Part shown: positions 28,608 to 33,012 of the stretch, piece by piece
Layout: each line of letters starts with the position of its first letter
Numbering within the stretch: the stretch's first letter is position 1
Source of the DNA: a virus
DNA: 33,012 nt
Virus record (IMG/VR): IMGVR_UViG_3300043570_000623
Location: 1-33,012 of that record
Strand: one strand, 5' to 3'
Notes under the pieces: model-generated
The model's database searches: none
Told to the model about the DNA's origin: nothing
What the model saw: only the letters and a program-made list of their open reading frames with translations
Program-made: the position numbers and the translations under genes

Positions 28608-30785
28608 TCAGAACAGGTCTTCTGGGTGGCTAACCGCGCCAGAGTGGTTGGTTTGGTTGGGTGTTGAGTTGGTGGTTGGAACTGATCCTTCTACCGCGCC
28701 ATCCGTCCCTTTTAGTAAAGGGGCGGGACGGTTGGCGCGGTTAGAAGTTGGCAACTGCTCCGGGTCTTCTTGGCGCGGTTCGGCGCGGTTGGCGCGGTTA
28801 GGTTCAGGCTGTGGTTCTTGTGGGGTTTGTGGCTCAATTGTGAGGGTGTCCATGACTTCATATTTCTTCAGCAATGTGAAGTTGAACCCTCCTCCTTTGC
28901 CTGTCCTGAGGGTGCGTTCTACATAGCCACGTTCCATGAGGTCTTCCAGCGTGTCTATGACTGCACGTCTGGGAAGTGGTTTGCACGCTTCAATGAGTCC
29001 GTTCTGTGTCTGTGTTCCCATTCCCAGCACCTGACTGATCTTCTGTGCAGCGTCTGATGGGATGGCTGCTTCAGGGTCTGCAATGGTGACAAGGACTCCC
29101 ACAGCGGTGTCTGTGATGGTGATTGCTGCAACGGTGGTTCCGTGTCTGTAGGTTCCGTGACGGTCCTTGGCGACGGTGAGACGCAGTTTCCCTTCCTGAC
29201 CTTTGGCTGGTGGGGTGGTTACGTCTACCCGGTAGGACGCACCGTCAATTGCAGCCAACTTCCGTTGGGAGCCAATAGCAAACCTTTTGGATGCTTCATT
29301 GGACTTGGGAACATGGTCGAGGAGCAGGACGGTGGATCCTGCACGGGTGAGTCTGCGTGGCAGTTTGCGGAACCATGCTGCTATCTCATCGTCAGCATTG
29401 GGATTGATTCCGTCCATGGAGACTGCTTCACCGGTTGAATCAATGATGGTGAGTTCAATCCCCTTTGTCACAACCATGTTCTCGAGATAGTGGCCTGCAC
29501 GGTCGTTGTATGGGGCTACGGGGGATATGTAGGTGAAGAGTTCCAGCACCTGTTGTTGTGTGCATCCAAGTTGTGTCATGCGGTTGGTAACTGAGCCTGG
29601 ATGGTCTTCAAAGTCTAGGAACAGGACGCGTTGTCCGTTCTGGATGGTTTGTGCTGCAGCGAGCATGGACACCCACGTTTTCCCTGACCCACTCTCACCG
29701 TAAAGTGCGTTTATGCGTGCAGGGTAGAGAAGTGCTGCACCGTCCATTCTGGTGAGGATGGTTGGGGTGACTTGCTCATGGGTTCCGTGGAGGATTGCTG
29801 CAAGGTCTGTTGGTTCCCATCCGTGATCTAGTTCTTCAATGTCAGCGGGTGTGGGTGCTGGGAGTGTGGTCGGAAGTGTTGCTTCCCATGCGTTGACCGC
29901 GGCCATGTCGTAGTCACGGAGTGTCCGTGCAGCCTGTGAACGGTCACCTGCGTGGTGTCGTTGTGCGTAATACCCAAACCGGGAGTAGGGGTTCTCTGGG
30001 AGCCATGGGATAGAGGATGTGAAGACACGCATCATGTCTTGTCCGTTCCAACCCACCGTTGCTGATGTCCCCTCATCCTTACCGGGACGGGTCCAATGTT
30101 GTTCACCAGTCCGGTCTGTGTGATCGAGAGTCCAGCCATCAGCGGTGAGTAGTTCAGCCCATGTGGTGCGTTGGTTGTATCTGGCAGCAACAGAGTCTTC
30201 ATCAGCGTTGCTGGACACACGGGTGACGGGTTGGTGGGTTGGTTCTGGTTGTGCGGTGATCAGTTCAATGAGCCATTCCGGGGCTGGTGCAACGGGTGCT
30301 GGTTCTCCTCCCACCCATGCGTACGGGTTGCCTGATTGATGCACAGACGGTGGTGCAACTACCTGTCCACCTTCACCCCGGATGTCTAGTCCCGGACCCA
30401 ACTTGCGTCCTGCATCGTTGCGGATCTCGATTCCTTCAGGGTGTTGGAAGTAGTAGTGAACTCCACCGGACCCGGTGAGAACGGTTGCTGTGTCGGGTAG
30501 TGGACCGTGGGTCTGTTCTAGTTCGTGGAGGGTTTCATCTCCGGTCTTGCCTTCTGACACGTCCACGTCCAGCACGAACACCCCAGATTCCTGTCCGGTT
30601 GCAATACCAATCCCGTGGTCTGCATATTGTCCCAGCCACCATTGGTGAATGGTGTTGGTGTCTGTGGTGGCGATTGTCTGCCATGAGTGCATGGGTGGAC
30701 GCTTCCCAGCGGGGATGATTGGGATGACTCTCCACCCGTTGTGTTGGTAGGTGTCTGTGTAATCAAACACGTCTTCCATTGTCAT
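28608..30785 (-). CDS. Primase-polymerase / RepA-like helicase
   Basis: A 725-aa replication protein. N-terminus (about 1-175): bifunctional primase-polymerase domain with LDVDV (Asp73, Asp75), TGSGGVH (His110) and LDIRGEGG (133-140). Middle: RecA-like ATPase with Walker A GESGSGKT (363-370), Walker B LTIIDS (445-450) and a LLLDHVPK sensor segment. C-terminus: winged-helix-like part (AVIDTLEDLMERGYVERTL), then a repetitive Asn-Arg-Ala/Pro-rich tail encoded by the iteron-like repeats. It would prime and unwind phage DNA. The ATG overlaps the upstream stop by 4 nt. Confidence 0.93.
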   Translation of the reverse strand: MTMEDVFDYTDTYQHNGWRVIPIIPAGKRPPMHSWQTIATTDTNTIHQWWLGQYADHGIGIATGQESGVFVLDVDVSEGKTGDETLHELEQTHGPLPDTATVLTGSGGVHYYFQHPEGIEIRNDAGRKLGPGLDIRGEGGQVVAPPSVHQSGNPYAWVGGEPAPVAPAPEWLIELITAQPEPTHQPVTRVSSNADEDSVAARYNQRTTWAELLTADGWTLDHTDRTGEQHWTRPGKDEGTSATVGWNGQDMMRVFTSSIPWLPENPYSRFGYYAQRHHAGDRSQAARTLRDYDMAAVNAWEATLPTTLPAPTPADIEELDHGWEPTDLAAILHGTHEQVTPTILTRMDGAALLYPARINALYGESGSGKTWVSMLAAAQTIQNGQRVLFLDFEDHPGSVTNRMTQLGCTQQQVLELFTYISPVAPYNDRAGHYLENMVVTKGIELTIIDSTGEAVSMDGINPNADDEIAAWFRKLPRRLTRAGSTVLLLDHVPKSNEASKRFAIGSQRKLAAIDGASYRVDVTTPPAKGQEGKLRLTVAKDRHGTYRHGTTVAAITITDTAVGVLVTIADPEAAIPSDAAQKISQVLGMGTQTQNGLIEACKPLPRRAVIDTLEDLMERGYVERTLRTGKGGGFNFTLLKKYEVMDTLTIEPQTPQEPQPEPNRANRAEPRQEDPEQLPTSNRANRPAPLLKGTDGAVEGSVPTTNSTPNQTNHSGAVSHPEDLF
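28632..28799. repeat. Iteron-like 9-bp repeats, candidate replication origin
   Basis: GGCGCGGTT occurs at 28734-28742, 28772-28780, 28782-28790 and 28791-28799. The reverse, AACCGCGCC, is at 28632-28640, with a near copy (one mismatch) at 28692-28700. The last three are spaced 10 and 9 bp, about one helical turn. A small CCCTTT/AAAGGG hairpin (28707-28722) lies between. All lie in the 3' end of the primase-helicase gene. Confidence 0.55.
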
Positions 30786-30991
30786 GTGGTCCCGTTCTCC
30801 TGCTGTGCCTGCTTCAACACGTTTGTGATCTGGATCCAGCCTTCAATGTGTTGGATGAGTTGTTCCTTCATCCATTCCATTGTGAACACAGCAACGCTCA
30901 GGTCTTCGTCCAGCGTGTCTGGGTTGGGCCAGAACCGTTGGTTCTTGAGTGCCTGGATTGCTTCATCAATTGTTGGTCCCTGCTCATCCAT
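30782..30991 (-). CDS. Hypothetical helical protein, 69 aa
   Basis: An acidic, helical protein: a PTIDEAIQALKN helix, a PNPDTLDEDLSV segment and a long C-terminal helix with WMKEQLIQHIEGW. No known motif is seen. The ATG at 30991 shares its A with the upstream stop, and its own stop overlaps the primase-helicase start by 4 nt, so it is probably co-translated with it. It may be a small replication accessory; not recognised. Confidence 0.72.
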   Translation of the reverse strand: MDEQGPTIDEAIQALKNQRFWPNPDTLDEDLSVAVFTMEWMKEQLIQHIEGWIQITNVLKQAQQENGTT

Positions 30992-31188
30992 CACTCAGTC
31001 TCCATTCCGTATGCTCTCCGACACGCGTCACGGAGGATCCGTGTTGCAATGCGCTGATCGATGTCTTCCAGCTCATGTGTTGCGAAATATTCCACAACGT
31101 ATTCGTCCAAATGAAGGAACAACGGTCCACCTTGGGGAAGGTTCAGGAGTCCCTGTGGTGAGATTTCCTGCTGCTGATGCCAGTTCAT
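30991..31188 (-). CDS. Hypothetical protein, 65 aa
   Basis: This protein starts with a Gln-rich region, then a GGPLFLHLDEYVVEYFATHELED segment and a basic helix (TRILRDACRRAYG). No family is recognised. The ATG at 31188 follows AAGGAGA by seven bases and overlaps the upstream stop by 4 nt. It belongs to the gene run feeding into the primase-helicase. Confidence 0.72.
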   Translation of the reverse strand: MNWHQQQEISPQGLLNLPQGGPLFLHLDEYVVEYFATHELEDIDQRIATRILRDACRRAYGMETE

Positions 31189-31445
31189 TTTGTGTCTCCT
31201 TGTGTGGTCCATGCGTCTGCTGCATGGTGCAGTCTTGTGATTGCTGCTGAATATTCTTCCTCTTCACATGTGCAATAGAGTTCTTCACAGTCACATTCAA
31301 TTTCTGCTTTGTCTGCCCAACAGAAATCTTCAATGAGTCCACGCAACCGCTCAATTTCTGTGATTGCTACTGCAACCCAATATGGGTCCACTCCATGTTC
31401 AGCGTGCGTCACTACGGTCTCAAGACGTTTCAGAATGTCAGTCAT
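31185..31445 (-). CDS. Hypothetical acidic Cys-rich protein, 86 aa
   Basis: The first half is an ILKRLETVVTHAE helix and a VAVAITEIERLRGLIEDF helix. The second half has CDCEELYCTCEEEE (about residues 51-64), a very acidic cysteine cluster that could bind metal. No family is recognised. Starts at ATG 31445, after GGAGA, overlapping the upstream stop by 8 nt. Confidence 0.72.
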   Translation of the reverse strand: MTDILKRLETVVTHAEHGVDPYWVAVAITEIERLRGLIEDFCWADKAEIECDCEELYCTCEEEEYSAAITRLHHAADAWTTQGDTK

Positions 31446-31578
31446 TGTTGCTCTCCTTCAATGCGTTGTTGAATGCTTCACGGATGATGTCTGCTTCACG
31501 TTTCTTGATGAGATACCACGGACGGGTCATCTTCTCTGACAGTTCCCTGTCCAGTTCAATGGTCACGGTGTCTTCCAT
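31438..31578 (-). CDS. Small hypothetical protein, 46 aa
   Basis: A basic/acidic helical protein beginning TVTIELDRELSEKM with a later RREADI-like helix. The first strand plus helix resembles small ribbon-helix-helix DNA-binding proteins, but it is too short to be sure. The ATG at 31578 overlaps the transglycosylase stop by one base (TAATG). Weak ribosome site. Confidence 0.6.
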   Translation of the reverse strand: MEDTVTIELDRELSEKMTRPWYLIKKREADIIREAFNNALKESNND

Positions 31579-32078
31579 TAGATGAGTCCGAGTTTGCGCG
31601 CGCATCCGGGCCATGCACCCCAGCCGGACGTGTTGAGAACCTGTGTTGCAACCTCGATCTGTTGTTCCCGTGACGCTTCCCATGGGTGTGGTGCGTGCTG
31701 GTTGCCACCGTATGCGTTCCATGTTGACCACCGGGCTGTGTGTGCGAACTGCAACCCTCCACCAAATCCGTTGCCTGTGTTCGCTGACCAGTTCCCACCG
31801 GTCTCACATTGTGCGAGTTGATCCCACACATTCTGGTCTGCAGGTGTGGTGTTCCGGTATTGCGGTACAGCAACTCTGGTGGTTGTGGTGACTGACTGCA
31901 GGAAGACGTGCAGGTTTTGAAGTGCCTTCCCTGCGTTGTCTGTCATGTCATATCCGGTGAACCCGATTGGTTCAGGAGACTGTGACGGTGCTTCTGGTTG
32001 TTCCGTTGTGCAGGATTGCAGGGTGATGATCATTGCTGCTGCACAGACTGTTGCTCTGATTGTTGAAGTTGCATCCAT
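31578..32078 (-). CDS. Rpf-like secreted transglycosylase (lipoprotein)
   Basis: A 166-aa protein. The first 23 residues form a signal peptide with an approximate lipobox (LQSC, Cys23), so it may be anchored to the membrane. The domain at 83-165 matches the resuscitation-promoting-factor transglycosylase: [14 protein letters not shown] with catalytic Glu92, GGLQF, then [11 protein letters not shown] and WGAWPGC, with Cys91 and Cys159 probably bridged. It cuts peptidoglycan glycan strands. It lies among early genes, not near the endolysin. The ATG at 32078 lies 49 nt inside the upstream gene. Confidence 0.88.
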   Translation of the reverse strand: MDATSTIRATVCAAAMIITLQSCTTEQPEAPSQSPEPIGFTGYDMTDNAGKALQNLHVFLQSVTTTTRVAVPQYRNTTPADQNVWDQLAQCETGGNWSANTGNGFGGGLQFAHTARWSTWNAYGGNQHAPHPWEASREQQIEVATQVLNTSGWGAWPGCARKLGLI

Positions 32079-32188
32079 TGAAGTTTGTTCCTGTTCTTCC
32101 GTGTACAGATGCTGCATGACACAGCCTGCAACGCGAGTGGTGAAGGGTAGGTGTCACCGCATCTGGGACACATCCATTCCTGTTTCAT
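32030..32188 (-). CDS. 52-aa zinc-ribbon protein overlapping the Rpf-like gene
   Basis: Four cysteines in two pairs (CPRC at residues 7-10 and CSIC at 25-28) form a likely zinc ribbon, followed by a basic RKNRNK stretch and a Gln-rich tail. It starts at ATG 32188 with a 4-nt overlap with the upstream stop, which supports it. Its last 49 bases overlap the Rpf-like gene in another frame. A small nucleic-acid or protein-binding adaptor is inferred. Confidence 0.65.
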   Translation of the reverse strand: MKQEWMCPRCGDTYPSPLALQAVSCSICTRKNRNKLQWMQLQQSEQQSVQQQ

Positions 32189-32469
32189 TGCTGATGTTCC
32201 GTGCGTGCCTGGTTCCATTGCCCAATGGCTGACGCTGCTTCAATCATGCGTCCTTGGGTGAGGGTGACGGTCACCTGACCGTTGCTGTGTGTGCGTGGTG
32301 CAGCGTTGAGAATCTGAATGGTGTCTGCGAGACGTTCACCTGCTGCAATCAATGCGTTGTTTGCGCGCGCGCATTGGATCAGTTCGCTAGTGGGCCATCC
32401 CCCATTTTCTTTCTCCCAATCATCCAACGCTGCTAGTGCTGCAGCGTATGGATCCCAGCCCGGTTTCAT
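32185..32469 (-). CDS. Hypothetical helical protein, 94 aa
   Basis: A helical protein, beginning with a WDPYAAALAALDDWEKE helix and continuing with ARANNALIAAGERLADTIQIL and a final QGRMIEAASAIGQWNQ helix. No known motif. Its ATG overlaps the methyltransferase stop by 4 nt and its stop overlaps the zinc-ribbon gene by 4 nt. It is part of the chain that continues across the contig junction. Confidence 0.75.
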   Translation of the reverse strand: MKPGWDPYAAALAALDDWEKENGGWPTSELIQCARANNALIAAGERLADTIQILNAAPRTHSNGQVTVTLTQGRMIEAASAIGQWNQARTEHQQ

Positions 32470-33012
32470 ATCGAGTCACCGAACGTCAGCACTTCTTGTC
32501 CCATGCGTTCCGCTGCTGCATAGCAGTAGCGTTCCTCTATCTCAATCCCTATGGCCTTGCGTCCAAGGTTCTTGGCTGCACGCAATGTGGTTCCTGATCC
32601 CATGAACGGGTCAAGGATCACACCTTCTGGGATGGTCTCGATGATGGACATGAGCATTGAGATTGGTTTCTCTGTCGGGTGCAGTCTTGGTCCGTTGCGG
32701 TTTGCGTTGACCACTCCACCGTGAAGGACACGCAACATCTGGTTCTTGCCCGGTGTGTCTGACCATGCAAGTTCATATGGTGTTCCCACCATCTTGTCTG
32801 CTGCTTCTGTCAGACGCTTATCCCAACAGAACCATTGCCCACCGGGACTGAGTAGGTGTGGGAACTCATGCGCTCCGAACACAACACGTTTCACCGCTGG
32901 GATTGTGAGTGCAAACTGTGCAGCGTCAAATGTGGTGTCACCGTGTATGGGTGCATATTCAGTTGCACCCAAGTTGGTGGGTCCACCTTCATATGCAATC
33001 CCGTAGGGTGGA
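32466..33012 (-). CDS. DPPY-type DNA methyltransferase (C-terminal part, cut by window end)
   Basis: The C-terminal 181 residues of the same methyltransferase whose N-terminus is at 1-499. The SAM-binding motif LDPFMGSGT (about residues 165-173 of the joined protein) and IEIEERYCYAAAERM confirm an amino-methyltransferase. Before it lies HPTEKP, the typical preceding segment in this class. The stop at 32466 overlaps the next gene start by 4 nt. With the left copy it gives one intact 213-aa gene, so I treat the cut as a contig artefact, not a broken gene. Confidence 0.9.
   Translation of the reverse strand, partial: PPYGIAYEGGPTNLGATEYAPIHGDTTFDAAQFALTIPAVKRVVFGAHEFPHLLSPGGQWFCWDKRLTEAADKMVGTPYELAWSDTPGKNQMLRVLHGGVVNANRNGPRLHPTEKPISMLMSIIETIPEGVILDPFMGSGTTLRAAKNLGRKAIGIEIEERYCYAAAERMGQEVLTFGDSI
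32609..33012. repeat. Right copy of terminal overlap (contig junction)
   Basis: The partner of 1-404: same length, gap-free, 8 substitutions. It shows that the window is a circularly permuted or circular genome of about 32,608 unique bases. Confidence 0.9.

Noticed and set aside
1-33012. CRISPR arrays, tRNA genes, insertion sequences, integrase, repressor
   Set aside because: None seen. No regularly spaced repeats, no tRNA-like TTCG-arm arrangement, no transposase or integrase motifs in any real gene.

Overview
This window is best read as a complete genome of a tailed (siphovirus-like) phage of an actinobacterial host, written out with overlapping ends. Bases 1-404 and 32609-33012 are the same stretch with 8 substitutions and no net indel by my reading. 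The genome therefore closes on itself at about 32.6 kb, with the junction inside a DNA methyltransferase gene. The host group is inferred from a WhiB-family iron-sulphur regulator, an RpfB-like transglycosylase, an r1t-type holin and an HK97-like actinophage gene order. Nearly all genes lie on the minus strand and read from high to low coordinates. Very many neighbours overlap by ATGA, TGATG or 8-nt start/stop overlaps, which points to translational coupling. The one plausible plus-strand gene is a small membrane protein at 2891-3121.

Layout in the direction of transcription. (1) 32.5-27.7 kb: small accessory genes, a secreted Rpf-like lipoprotein, a large primase-polymerase/helicase with iteron-like repeats in its 3' end, a zinc-finger protein and an HNH endonuclease. 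(2) 27.7-27.5 kb: a 276-bp non-coding, GC-rich palindromic gap that is my best guess for the packaging (cos) region. (3) 27.5-17.9 kb: a short second primase-polymerase-like protein, probable small and large terminase, a membrane microprotein, portal, prohead protease, HK97-fold capsid, then a glycosyltransferase and a SAM methyltransferase lodged in the head cluster, then head-tail connector proteins and the tail tube protein. (4) 17.9-11.9 kb: tail chaperones with a predicted -1 frameshift, an HK97 gp10-like protein, a tape measure with 45-residue repeats, a LamG-containing minor tail protein and a fibre-like protein. (5) 11.8-7.9 kb: amidase endolysin, DUF2746-like membrane protein, metallophosphoesterase, DUF6378-like protein, an acidic microprotein, holin and two more virion-surface-like proteins. 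The block ends at a strong 16-bp hairpin at 7747-7790.

(6) 7.7-0 kb: a promoter-like element at 7680-7707 starts a second leftward operon. It carries a run of very small proteins (29-105 aa), a BldC/MerR-like helix-turn-helix protein, a Holliday-junction resolvase, WhiB, a cytosine-5 methyltransferase, a Cas4/RecB-like exonuclease, an SSB-like protein and the DPPY-type methyltransferase that runs over the contig junction.

How the genes work together: the phage appears to replicate with its own primase-polymerase/helicase plus exonuclease, SSB-like protein and resolvase. It marks its DNA with two solitary methyltransferases and packages by an HK97-like terminase. No integrase or immunity repressor is visible, so a virulent life style is likely, though the evidence is negative. 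No tRNA, CRISPR array or insertion sequence was seen. No gene-free stretch exceeds 300 bases; the longest are 27464-27739 and 7630-7889.
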